Origin: Methylocystis heyeri
GTDB taxonomy: Bacteria > Pseudomonadota > Alphaproteobacteria > Rhizobiales > Beijerinckiaceae
Assembly (NCBI RefSeq): GCF_004802635.2
Contig: NZ_CP046052.1
Location: 992,001 to 1,056,000, forward strand
Direction: 5' to 3'
Length of the DNA: 64,000 bases
The notes below the pieces were generated by a model. That model made no database searches, was not told the origin of the DNA, and worked only from the letters and a program-made list of their open reading frames with translations. How positions within the stretch are numbered: the stretch's first letter is position 1; each line of letters begins with the position of its first letter. The position numbers were made by a program, and so were the translations under genes. Shown here one piece after another: positions 51,833 through 63,319 of the stretch.

Positions 51833-54133
51833 ATGTCTCGTATCGCCTTCCTGCGCGGCGTTTCCGCCGGCGCGCTTCTGTGCTCTTTCCTTCCGTCTTT
51901 CGTTTCGGCGCAGGAAGCCCTGCCTGCCATCGACGTCGGAGTCGATCGATCCGGCGACGCAAATCCATCTAGCGGGGCGCCGGCCCCGACTTCGGCTCTG
52001 GGAAGCAATCCCGGCGGTCGCATCACCGGCTATAGCGCGACCAACGCGACTTCGGCGCTGAAGATGGACACGCCCATCATGCAGACGCCTGCCAATGTGC
52101 AGACCGTGACCCGGCAAACCATGGACGATCAACAGGTCGTCAGCGTGAGGGACGCGCTCCTGACGGATGTCAGCGGCGTCCTGATGACGCCGAATTTCGC
52201 CGCCGAGACCTACAAGATCCGCGGCTTCACCAATTACGGCAATTCCTACAAGAACGGTCTTTTCGAATATCGGATGCTGAATCTCGACACGACGAATTTG
52301 CAGTCGATCGAGGTATTGAAAGGCCCGGCGGCGATGCTCTATGGGCGCGCCGAACCCGGCGGAATTCTCGATCTCATCACCAAACGTCCGCTGGATACGC
52401 CTTATTACTCCATTCAGGAGCAGGCTGGCACTTACGGCTTCACCCGCACGACTGTCGACATGACCGGACCGGTCACCCAGGACAAGCAGCTTCTCTATCG
52501 TTTCAACGGCGAATTTTTCAGCACCGGGAGCTATGAGGATTATCCCCATAACCAGAACTATTTTCTCGCGCCGAGCTTCACCTGGCGTCCAAACGAGCGG
52601 TTCACGGCGAATCTCGACGTGGAGATGCAGCGCTACATCTGGACGGGCGATTTCGCATCGCTTCCGTCGATCGGCGGCTATCCGGCGCCTATCCCGATTT
52701 CGCGCTATCTCAGCCTGCCGCAAGTTACGGTCAACGACCCGCGGGACTATGTCAAAAGGCGCATCGCCTATGACTGGACCTATCGGTTCGACGACAATTG
52801 GAGCCTGACCAACCGGGGCGCCTATTCCATGTTCTGGATGGGCGGGCTGAATACCTACGCGAGCGCGATCGATCAGAAGACGGGCTACCTCAGCCTCGGG
52901 ATGAACAATTATTCGATCGCCGGCGCCTTCCACGATTATGATTTTTCGACCAATCTGGACCTGAAAGGAAAATTCTCGACCGGCTTTCTGTCGCATTCGG
53001 TCTTGCTCGGCCTCGACCATATGAGCGAGCACGAGCCGCCTTTTGCGTCATTGAGCAGCACTCAGAAGCCAATATATATATATGATCCCCATTACAGTTA
53101 CGCTTTGCCGATCAATATATATGGGTCGCCGGTTTACAGCACGCAAAGTCTGAGCTGGCAGGGCGTATACGCTCTCGACAATATTTCCATGCTCGACGAC
53201 AAGGTGCATGTCCTGCTCGGAGGACGCGAGGACTGGGCCTCGACGAGCGTAAACAAGTTGAGCTCCACCACCTGGGCGCCGAAGGTCAACCCGCTATACT
53301 CCAGCTATTGGGCGATGCAGGTCAGCCATCACAGCGATTATAACCAGGCCTTCAGTCCCAAGGTTGGTTTCGTCCTTCAACCATACCCCTGGCTGTCGTT
53401 CTTCGGCGACTGGTCGCGCTCCTTCGGCCTCAACAACACCCCCTCCCCGGCTTCGCCCAACCCGAGCGCGGGCCTGCCGCCGCAAAAGGGCGATCAGAAG
53501 GAGATGGGGGTGAAAATGGAGCTGTTCGACAGCCGGCTTCTGCTGACCTTCGCCTATTTCGACATCTACAAGAGCAACATCTCCACCCCGGCTCCGACTC
53601 CGACCAACCCGAGCAATTCTGTGATGACCGGCCTCGCGCGCAGCCAGGGCGTCGAATTCGACATGACGGGAAAGCTGACCGAGAATTTGAGCGCCATCGT
53701 GAACTACACCCACGACGACGTGCGTACGATGCAGGGCGCGCTCTCTTACGATCCACGCACCCTGCTCACGACGCAGCTGGCGGTCGCCGGCACGGTCCTG
53801 CCGGCAAGCCCCAAAAACTACGGAAACGTCTGGCTAAAATATGACATGGACGAATTGTTGGGCGTGAATCTGCGGGGCCTGAGCGTCGGGGGCGGCGTAT
53901 CCGTCGTGCAAAGCTCGCTCGGCGACAACGCCAACACTTTCACCCTGCCCGGCTATGCGCTGCTCAACGGCATGATCGCCTACACGACGAAAATCGGCGA
54001 CAGCCGGGTGACCGCCCAGTTGAACATCAAGAACATCACCAACGCGACCTATTACCTTTCTTCCAGCGGTCCAACAGCGATCCAGACCGGAACGCCGAGA
54101 ACGATCCTCGGCTCTCTCCGCGTCGAATTCTGA
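51833..54133 (+). CDS. TonB-dependent receptor, siderophore/chalkophore type
   Basis: The 766-residue outer-membrane receptor has a signal peptide (cleavage after SFVSA, about residue 24), a possible TonB box ALPAIDVGV, a plug domain (SVRDALLTDVSGV..., YKIRGFTN, IEVLKGPAAMLYGRAEPGGI) and a 22-strand barrel ending in LRVEF. There is no N-terminal STN signalling domain, so it transports only and does not signal to a sigma factor. It resembles FhuA-type siderophore receptors and methanobactin receptors (MbnT). The following mbnP and mbnH support a copper-chelate substrate. (AT)6 lies inside the gene at 53072-53083. Confidence 0.88.
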   Translation: MSRIAFLRGVSAGALLCSFLPSFVSAQEALPAIDVGVDRSGDANPSSGAPAPTSALGSNPGGRITGYSATNATSALKMDTPIMQTPANVQTVTRQTMDDQQVVSVRDALLTDVSGVLMTPNFAAETYKIRGFTNYGNSYKNGLFEYRMLNLDTTNLQSIEVLKGPAAMLYGRAEPGGILDLITKRPLDTPYYSIQEQAGTYGFTRTTVDMTGPVTQDKQLLYRFNGEFFSTGSYEDYPHNQNYFLAPSFTWRPNERFTANLDVEMQRYIWTGDFASLPSIGGYPAPIPISRYLSLPQVTVNDPRDYVKRRIAYDWTYRFDDNWSLTNRGAYSMFWMGGLNTYASAIDQKTGYLSLGMNNYSIAGAFHDYDFSTNLDLKGKFSTGFLSHSVLLGLDHMSEHEPPFASLSSTQKPIYIYDPHYSYALPINIYGSPVYSTQSLSWQGVYALDNISMLDDKVHVLLGGREDWASTSVNKLSSTTWAPKVNPLYSSYWAMQVSHHSDYNQAFSPKVGFVLQPYPWLSFFGDWSRSFGLNNTPSPASPNPSAGLPPQKGDQKEMGVKMELFDSRLLLTFAYFDIYKSNISTPAPTPTNPSNSVMTGLARSQGVEFDMTGKLTENLSAIVNYTHDDVRTMQGALSYDPRTLLTTQLAVAGTVLPASPKNYGNVWLKYDMDELLGVNLRGLSVGGGVSVVQSSLGDNANTFTLPGYALLNGMIAYTTKIGDSRVTAQLNIKNITNATYYLSSSGPTAIQTGTPRTILGSLRVEF

Positions 54134-54176
54134 CCGTCTCTACTTTCCCGAAAAATTCGAAGCAACGAGGTGAAAG

Positions 54177-55139
54177 ATGCGCGTTTCACTAATCGCTATC
54201 ATATCGACGCTCGCCGCCCTTTCCGGGACGAGCCTCGCCGCCGCGGGCGCAAAGCAACAGCCTGTTGCGATCAATTTTGCGCTCGTGGCGGACGGCAAGC
54301 AGGTCGGCTGCGGCGCGCCGCTCGCAAATCTCGGCTCGGGACATCTCGACGCCAAGCTGCACGACGCCCGGTTCTATGTCTCCGACGTAAAGCTCATCGA
54401 CAAGAAAGGCGAGCGCGCGCCGATCGCGCTGGCCCAGAACGATTGGCAATACGCCGATCTCGCCCTGCTCGACTTCAAGGATGCGCGCGGAGGCAACTCC
54501 CCTTGCAGCCAGAGCAATCCCGCCAAGAACACGGTCCTGACCGGGAGCGTTCCCGCGGGCGCCTATGTCGGCGTCGAATTCACCGTCGGCGTTCCGGTCG
54601 AAAGCCGGGTCGACGGCAAGACCGTCGCGTTGAACCATTCCAGTTACGAGACCGCGCCGGCGCCGCTCGACATCGCCACGATGGCGTGGAACTGGCAGGG
54701 AGGACGCAAATTTCTGCTCATCGAGGTCGATCCGCCCGCCGCAGTCGCCAAGAGCGACGGCTCCAAAGCCAGAACCTGGATGGTCCATCTCGGCTCCAAC
54801 AGCTGCAAGGGCAATCCCGCGACCGGCGAGATCGTCGCCTGCGCCCATCAGAACCGTTTCGTGGTCACTCTGGATCATTTCGACGCGAAAACGCAGCAGG
54901 TCGATCTGGACCTGACGACGCTGTTCAGGGACAGCGACATCAGCGTGGACAAGGGCGGCGCGGTCGGCTGTATGACCGGGCTCGACGATCCCGAATGCCC
55001 GGCGATCTTCAAGGCGATGGGCCTCAATCTCACCGACACGGCGCCCGGCGCCAATGACGCCGGCCTCCAGACCAAAGCCGGCGTCTCGTCGATCTTCAGC
55101 GCCGGCCCGATCGCCGCTCTCGTGGGAGCGAAGAAATGA
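54177..55139 (+). CDS. mbnP: MbnP family copper-binding periplasmic protein
   Basis: The 320-residue secreted protein (signal peptide to about residue 22) belongs to the metallo-mystery-pair four-Cys family. It shows FALVADGKQVGCGAP, a LHDARFYVSDVKLID segment, MAWNWQGGRKFLLIEV, CKGNPATGEIVAC and GCMTGLDDPECPAIF. In methanotrophs MbnP binds copper after the partner MbnH oxidises a Trp to kynurenine; conserved Trp residues are present here. Its stop overlaps the mbnH start (ATGA), so the two are coupled. GAGGTGAAAG precedes the start. Confidence 0.9.
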   Translation: MRVSLIAIISTLAALSGTSLAAAGAKQQPVAINFALVADGKQVGCGAPLANLGSGHLDAKLHDARFYVSDVKLIDKKGERAPIALAQNDWQYADLALLDFKDARGGNSPCSQSNPAKNTVLTGSVPAGAYVGVEFTVGVPVESRVDGKTVALNHSSYETAPAPLDIATMAWNWQGGRKFLLIEVDPPAAVAKSDGSKARTWMVHLGSNSCKGNPATGEIVACAHQNRFVVTLDHFDAKTQQVDLDLTTLFRDSDISVDKGGAVGCMTGLDDPECPAIFKAMGLNLTDTAPGANDAGLQTKAGVSSIFSAGPIAALVGAKK

Positions 55140-56302
55140 CCCGCGCGCGCTTGCTTCTCATCGCGGCGCTCGGGATAGCCGCGGCGCCCTCGGCGGTCGC
55201 GGAAGAGCCCAAGCCCTCGGACTGGACCTGGAACCTGCCCTCGTATGTCCCGCCGCCGCGCGTTCCCGCCGACAATCCGATGTCTGAGGCGAAATTTCAG
55301 CTCGGCCGGCGGCTGTTCTACGACAAGCGCCTCTCCGGCAACGGAACTCTCGCCTGCAGCTCGTGCCATTTGCAGGAGCGCGCCTTCACCGACGGGCGCA
55401 TGACCGGCACGGGCTCCACAGGCGAGAACACGCCGCGCAACCCGCCGTCGATCGTGAACTCCGCCTGGCACGGGACTTACACCTGGGCCAATCCGGCGCT
55501 GGTGACGCTTGAAAGCCAGATGGGAAACCCGCTGTTTGGCGAGCGGCCGATCGAGATGGGGGTGAACGACAAGAACAAGGCCGAGATCGTCGCGCGTTTT
55601 CGTGCAGACGCGGACTACGCCAAACGGTTCAGGGAAGCCTTTCCCGAAAAGGCCGATCCCGTCAGTTTCGAGACCATCGTCAAGGCGATCGCCGCCTTCC
55701 AGCGCGGCGTCATATCGTTCGACAGCCGCTACGATCAGTATCTGCAAGGCAGGATCAAGCTGACCGAGCAGGAGCAGCGCGGGCACGATCTCTATTTTGG
55801 GGAGAAGGCCGAGTGCCATCACTGTCATGGCAGCGTAAATCTCGACGACCAGTTCGTCCATGCGAAGACGCGAGAGGCGGAGACGCCCTTCCACAACACC
55901 GGGCTCTACGACACCGACGGCAAGGGCGCCTATCCTTATCCCAATCGTGGCCTCTTCGACATTACGGGCGATCCCGAGGACATGGGCAAGTTTCGCGCGC
56001 CCAGCCTGCGCAACATCGCCGTGACCGCGCCCTATATGCATGACGGAACGGTGGCGACGCTGGAAGAAGTCGTCGACATCTATTCACGCGGCGGGCGCAA
56101 GATCGAGACGGGCCCAAGCGCCGGCGACGGCGCGGCCAGCCCGCTGAAAAGCAGCCTGATCGTCAAGATCGACATGACGCCGCAGGAAAAGGCCGATCTT
56201 CTCGCCTTTTTGAGGACGCTGACGGACGAGACATTGCTGACCTCGCCCCGATACTCCGATCCCTGGAAAGAGGCGTCCCGCCCCGAAAAGGCCGCTCCGT
56301 AA
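55136..56302 (+). CDS. mbnH: MbnH family di-heme cytochrome c peroxidase-like enzyme
   Basis: The 388-residue periplasmic enzyme (signal peptide, cleavage about AVAEE) has two c-type haem sites: CSSCH at residues 74-78 and CHHCH at 227-231. It is of the bacterial cytochrome c peroxidase/MauG type. It also has TENTPRNPPS..., MGNPLF and PYMHDGTVATLEEVV near the C-terminus, all usual in MbnH. It is known to form a high-valent Fe(IV) state that converts a Trp of MbnP to kynurenine. The coupled pair follows the receptor gene, so it is the last gene of the operon. Confidence 0.93.
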   Translation: MTRARLLLIAALGIAAAPSAVAEEPKPSDWTWNLPSYVPPPRVPADNPMSEAKFQLGRRLFYDKRLSGNGTLACSSCHLQERAFTDGRMTGTGSTGENTPRNPPSIVNSAWHGTYTWANPALVTLESQMGNPLFGERPIEMGVNDKNKAEIVARFRADADYAKRFREAFPEKADPVSFETIVKAIAAFQRGVISFDSRYDQYLQGRIKLTEQEQRGHDLYFGEKAECHHCHGSVNLDDQFVHAKTREAETPFHNTGLYDTDGKGAYPYPNRGLFDITGDPEDMGKFRAPSLRNIAVTAPYMHDGTVATLEEVVDIYSRGGRKIETGPSAGDGAASPLKSSLIVKIDMTPQEKADLLAFLRTLTDETLLTSPRYSDPWKEASRPEKAAP

Positions 56303-56827
56303 CGCGAGGCCGCCGGTAGCGTCGTCGCGTCTGCGGATCGGTCGCCGGCGGCCCGCAGACGCCTCGATGCGCCGGCCGAGAATTCGCGCGAATTGATCCG
56401 CGCCCGGCGCATGGAATCTTAAACCTTTATCCCCACCATCGCTTGCGTTTGGAGGCGGCGGATGAAGAGATTGCGTTTTTCGGCATTTGCTTTTTTCATG
56501 GGACTCTCGGCGTTCTCGTGCCGAATTTCTCGATCTTCTCGTGGCCGCTTGGGCTGCTGACCTTCGGCATTTTCAGACGCCTTCGAAGGGCCGGCCTATC
56601 TCGCCGCAGCACGAGACTTGGAGAGATCGAGCGGTGGAACTTCGCGCGCTTCACGCGAAGTCGGCTTCCTGCAGAACTCGACGGCCTGCGGGGGGGCGCG
56701 TTTATGGGATGAATATCGCGAAAAAGGCGGTCAGCCGGCTCATGCGACAACCCGACATCAGGCGCATCCGGCGAGTCGGCTTTATTTGTAGCGATGGCGA
56801 CAACGGTCTGCGTAGGCGGAGGCATGG
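56303..56827. other. 525-base spacer with weak short frames
   Basis: A 32-codon frame at 56462-56560 has a good GGAGG and a lipoprotein-like start (MKRLRFSAFAFFMGLSAFSC) but stops early. An overlapping frame from 56487 has protein-like composition (AEFLDLLVAAWAADLRHFQ) without a ribosome site. Together they may be a decayed small gene. No other feature is seen. Confidence 0.35.
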
Positions 56828-59383
<2,556 letters not shown>

Positions 59384-59415
59384 CAAAAGCACTCATTCGA
59401 ATGTGGGAGGCGAAG

Positions 59416-60270
59416 ATGGATTTCGGCAAGCGCTTTCGCGTCCGGCCCGGAACGGAGTTCGAACTCGACTCTGTCGATCCGGGCTTTCATGGGCCGCACG
59501 CGAACGATGTGGAAGCGGCGGAGAGCCTGAAGCAAAACCTCGATCGCATCACCAAGCTTCAGCGCATGCTTTACGCCGAGAAAAAGCACGCGTTGCTGAT
59601 CGTGCTGCAGGGCATCGACGGCGCGGGCAAGGACGGCGCCTGCTGGCATGTGATGAGCGCGATGGACCCGCAGGGCGTCCATGTAACGGGCTTCAAGCAG
59701 CCGACCGCGGAAGAACGCGAGCATGATTTCCTGTGGCGCGTGCATCCGCACGCGCCGAGGCGCGGGGAAGCTGCGATCTTCAACCGCTCCCATTACGAGG
59801 ATGTCCTGACGGTTCGCGTCCACAAGCTCGTCCCCAAGGAAATCTGGAAGCCGCGCTACGATTTCATCAATGATTGGGAGAGGATGCTCGCGGTCGAGAA
59901 CAATACCGTCATTCTCAAGTTTTTCCTCTATATTTCAAAGGAGGAGCAGCTCGAAAGGTTCAAGACGCGCCTCGACGATCCCGCCCATCAATGGAAGATC
60001 AGCGAAAGCGATTACACAGAGCGCAACTATTGGGACGATTACATCAAGGCTTTCGAGGCGATGCTGTCGCGCTGCTCGGCGGACCATGCGCCCTGGTTCG
60101 TGATTCCCTCGAACCACAAATGGTTCCGCAACCTCGCGCTGTCCCAGATCATCGCCGACACGCTGGAGGAAATGCATCTGCAGATGCCCAAGCCCAGCGT
60201 CGACCTCGATGAGATTCGGCGGCTCTATCATCAGTCCGTCGAGGCCGAGAAGCGCAGCGCAGGGGCCTGA
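59416..60270 (+). CDS. ppk2: polyphosphate kinase 2 family protein
   Basis: The 284-residue cytosolic enzyme has Walker A GIDGAGKDG at residues 66-74, FNRSHYEDVL (Arg/Asp Walker B region), and an RTDWERMLAVENN-like NDWERML lid. PPK2 enzymes phosphorylate nucleoside mono- or diphosphates with polyphosphate. ATG 59416 is preceded by GGAGGCGAAG. Being downstream of a proton pump, it may supply ATP from polyphosphate for proton export; this link is inferred from proximity only. Confidence 0.92.
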   Translation: MDFGKRFRVRPGTEFELDSVDPGFHGPHANDVEAAESLKQNLDRITKLQRMLYAEKKHALLIVLQGIDGAGKDGACWHVMSAMDPQGVHVTGFKQPTAEEREHDFLWRVHPHAPRRGEAAIFNRSHYEDVLTVRVHKLVPKEIWKPRYDFINDWERMLAVENNTVILKFFLYISKEEQLERFKTRLDDPAHQWKISESDYTERNYWDDYIKAFEAMLSRCSADHAPWFVIPSNHKWFRNLALSQIIADTLEEMHLQMPKPSVDLDEIRRLYHQSVEAEKRSAGA

Positions 60271-60287
60271 CGCGCTGAGACAACGGC

Positions 60288-60351
60288 CCCAAGCCCGTCA
60301 CCCATGCCCTTTCCCCGCGCGCGGGCAGAGGGTTAGGGTGACGGGCTTGGG
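60288..60351. terminator. palindromic repeat between convergent genes
   Basis: Perfect 16-bp arms CCCAAGCCCGTCACCC (60288-60303) and GGGTGACGGGCTTGGG (60336-60351) enclose an inner CCGCGCGCGG stem. Located between the convergent ppk2 and sulP genes, it probably serves as a bidirectional terminator. The same layout recurs as an intergenic repeat in related genomes. Confidence 0.7.
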
Positions 60352-60368
60352 ACAAAAGACAAAGGGGA

Positions 60369-62048
60369 TCACCCGAGCGCCGGAATATTGACTTCGGCGC
60401 CTTTTTTGGTCGCGGCGAGCGCTTCGTGCAGCGTCGGGAAAATCCAGCGCTCTCCGACCGCCGCCGTCACGCCGTGGCGATCCATGTCCGATCGCAGATA
60501 GCTGCTGACGCGCCCGAAAGCGATTTGCACGCCGCTGGCGCTCAGATCCTCGAGCAGGCTCCGGATCGAGGCCGCGGCGGAATAATCGAGATCGGTGACG
60601 GCGCCGGCGTCGATGACGAACCAGCGGATCTTCGTCGGAGCATGGTCGAGAAGCGCCCTGACCTCGGTCACGAAGCGTTCCTCATTGGCGTAGAAGAGAT
60701 CGGCGCCGAAGCGATAGACGATCAATCCCGGTTCGGTCTCTATGCCGGGCTTTGCGGGCGCCGGGGCCCAGCGGCCGGTCTCGCTCGGCGCGAGCACCTG
60801 CGTATGCGGGTTGTAGCTGTGCTTCACATGCCGGATGAGCGACAGGCCGATGGCGAGGAGGATGCCCTCCTCGACCCCGATGAACACCACGGCCGCCGCG
60901 GTGAAGATCGCGAGATAGAATTCGCCGCGGCTTTCGGCCAGAATGGAGCGCAGCGCCTTGGCGTCGATCATGCCGATCGCGATCGTGAAGACGATGCTGG
61001 CCAGCACGCAGCGCGGCAGATATTGCAGCGGTTCGGTCAGAAACATCAGGACCAGTGCGACGACGGCGGCGAAAGCGAGCTGCGTGATCTGGCTGCGCGC
61101 GCCGGCGCTTTCGGCCATGGCTGTCTGGGTCGGGCTGCCGTTGACCACGAAAGCGCCGCTGAGCGCTGCGGCGGCGTTGGCGGCGGAGAGCCCGAGGATG
61201 TCAGCATTCTCGTCGACGACTTCTCGATGGCGCACGGCGTAGACCCTGGCCGTCGCGGCGCTCTGGGCGATGATCATGACGAAGCATGACGCGGCGACCG
61301 GCAGCAGCGCCAGAATCTGCGTGAAAGACGCCTCAGGAAAGGCGATCGACGGCAGGCCTCCGGGCACGGGGCCTATGACGGCGATCCGGGCTTCGAGATG
61401 GAGCTTGGCGCTCGCCGCGATCATGCCGACGACGGCGACGAGCGCGACGGGGAATCGGGGGGCGAAACGGCGCCCCAACAGGATCGCGCTGACGACCAGC
61501 AGCGAGAGCCCGCTGGTTTCGAGCTCGAACTGTCGGGCGTTTTCAAAGAGCTCCCCGACTTTGCGGTAGGTGAGGTTCGCGGGGGTCTCGATGCCGAGCA
61601 TATCGCCGATCATGGCGACGCCGACCTGAAAGCCGACGCCGGTCAGAAATCCGACCAGGACCGTCCGCGAAAGGAAATTGGCCAGAAAGCCGAGCTTGAA
61701 CAGCCGGGCGAGCAGCAGGAGCCCTGCGGTCAGCAGCGCCACCACGGCGACGAGCCCGACATATTCGGGACTCCCCGGCTCCGCCATATTGGAGAGCGAG
61801 CTCGAGAAGATGGCGGCCGTCGCCGAATCCGCCGCCACCACCAGATGGCGGGAAGAGCCGAAGATCGCGAAAGCGACGAGAGGCAACAGGACGGTGTAAA
61901 GACCGGTGACCACGGGCATCGCCGCGATGCGCGTATAGCCGAGCACCTGGGGAATGTTCATCGACGCGAGCGTTACGCCCGCGAGCAGGTCCCTGCCCGC
62001 CTCGCGGGGTTTGAACGGCAGCAGGCCGCCGAAGAGGCTCAAGCGCAT
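60369..62048 (-). CDS. SulP family anion transporter with STAS domain
   Basis: The 559-residue protein has about 10-12 hydrophobic helices with the SulP N-terminal signature DLLAGVTLASMNIPQVLGYTRIAAMPVVTGLYT. The C-terminal STAS domain (about residues 445-550) contains IRWFVIDAGAVTDLDYSAAASIRSL. SulP transporters carry sulfate, bicarbonate or other small anions; the substrate is not clear. The gene is divergent from the AraC regulator (181-base spacer), which may control it. Confidence 0.9.
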   Translation of the reverse strand: MRLSLFGGLLPFKPREAGRDLLAGVTLASMNIPQVLGYTRIAAMPVVTGLYTVLLPLVAFAIFGSSRHLVVAADSATAAIFSSSLSNMAEPGSPEYVGLVAVVALLTAGLLLLARLFKLGFLANFLSRTVLVGFLTGVGFQVGVAMIGDMLGIETPANLTYRKVGELFENARQFELETSGLSLLVVSAILLGRRFAPRFPVALVAVVGMIAASAKLHLEARIAVIGPVPGGLPSIAFPEASFTQILALLPVAASCFVMIIAQSAATARVYAVRHREVVDENADILGLSAANAAAALSGAFVVNGSPTQTAMAESAGARSQITQLAFAAVVALVLMFLTEPLQYLPRCVLASIVFTIAIGMIDAKALRSILAESRGEFYLAIFTAAAVVFIGVEEGILLAIGLSLIRHVKHSYNPHTQVLAPSETGRWAPAPAKPGIETEPGLIVYRFGADLFYANEERFVTEVRALLDHAPTKIRWFVIDAGAVTDLDYSAAASIRSLLEDLSASGVQIAFGRVSSYLRSDMDRHGVTAAVGERWIFPTLHEALAATKKGAEVNIPALG

Positions 62049-62229
62049 GAGTCTGATTGTTCCTGTTCCGTTTTGACGGGATTGCGAGCATGACGGCGTA
62101 CCGCAAATAAATCAACAAACCGCCCATTGATCTCCGATAGCGGTCGAATTGGAAGAACAGAGCTAAATTCGCAGGCCCCTGTTACAAAACGACCTGCTCC
62201 GGCGTAAGCGGTTCAGGAGGAATTCCAGC

Positions 62230-63210
62230 ATGGCCGAAGAAACCGAATTTTCGACCGATCAATTACCGCAGGCGGAGCGTTTCGATCTGTGGCGGGAGAC
62301 CTACCGCACCCTGGGGCTCAATTGCGAGCCTCTCGGCGAGACGGCGTCGTTCCAGGCGAAACTCACGCACAAGGCGAAGTGGCCGCTCCAGAGCTTCCAT
62401 ATCAAGACCGGCGTCGCCTCGGTGTTCCGCACGCAAAGGGAGATCGCCGATCGTTCCTGGAACGCCTACATGATCCACTACGAACAGGGCGAAGGCGGCC
62501 TGACCGCCTTCAGCCGGCGGGAGTTTCCGACCCGGCGTGGAACCCTCGTCGTCGCGGATTCCGATCAGCTCTACAGATCCGACCGCAGGTCTTGCTATCA
62601 CAAATATGCGATCGCGATCCCCAAGGCGATGCTCGACCGCTATCTGCCGATCGCTTCCGATCCGCTGGCCAGATTGCTGCCCGCCCAGAATGGGGTTGCA
62701 GGGTTGGCCGCAGGCTATATCGCCTCTCTCGCCCGCGAGTGGGACAACATTGATGACGCCGCCATGGGGTCGGTGGCCGAGGCGCTGGCCCAATTGATTT
62801 CGGTGACTTGCGGCGCGCGCGCGGAAGAATACCAGGACGCGGTGCGCGCCGGGCGGCTCGTCCAGGCCAAGCGGTACATCGAGCAGCGCCTGACCGATCC
62901 GTCGCTCTCGCCGGCCCTTGCGGCGTCGGAACTGCGCATCTCGGTGCGCGTGCTTCATGCCGCGTTCGAACCTTCCGGAACCACCTTCGCCGCCTATGTC
63001 CGTCGACGCCGGCTTGAGGAATGCCGGGTGGCTCTGCTGGCTCATCCGTCGCGGCCGGTGACCGAAATCGCCTTCGCCTTCGGCTTCAACAGTCTTTCGA
63101 GTTTTTATCGCGCCTTTCAGTCTGAATTCGGCGCCTCGCCCGGCGATCTGCGCAACACCCTGCAACAGGGTTCGAACGCCGGCGATCTCGCACTAACCGG
63201 GATCAAATAG
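62230..63210 (+). CDS. AraC-family transcriptional regulator
   Basis: The 326-residue regulator has an N-terminal cupin-like effector domain (residues about 1-190; WNAYMIHYEQGEGG, LVVADSDQLYR, PKAMLDRYLP) and a C-terminal AraC domain (residues about 215-315; ITEIAFAFGFNSLSSFYRAFQSEFGASPGDLR). The pair order is that of AraC-type regulators with the Cupin_6 domain. AGGAGG with ten bases to the ATG gives strong initiation. It lies between the divergent sulP and the next outer-membrane gene. Confidence 0.92.
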   Translation: MAEETEFSTDQLPQAERFDLWRETYRTLGLNCEPLGETASFQAKLTHKAKWPLQSFHIKTGVASVFRTQREIADRSWNAYMIHYEQGEGGLTAFSRREFPTRRGTLVVADSDQLYRSDRRSCYHKYAIAIPKAMLDRYLPIASDPLARLLPAQNGVAGLAAGYIASLAREWDNIDDAAMGSVAEALAQLISVTCGARAEEYQDAVRAGRLVQAKRYIEQRLTDPSLSPALAASELRISVRVLHAAFEPSGTTFAAYVRRRRLEECRVALLAHPSRPVTEIAFAFGFNSLSSFYRAFQSEFGASPGDLRNTLQQGSNAGDLALTGIK

Positions 63211-63319
63211 AGCGCCCAAACGGAGGCTCGGCTGCCGCGCTCATGAAATAACCCTTCCGCTTCGCCGACTTGGCGCATTTCCCTCGATTCGGGCGAGGCG
63301 CCTGAGGGAAGGCTCATTC

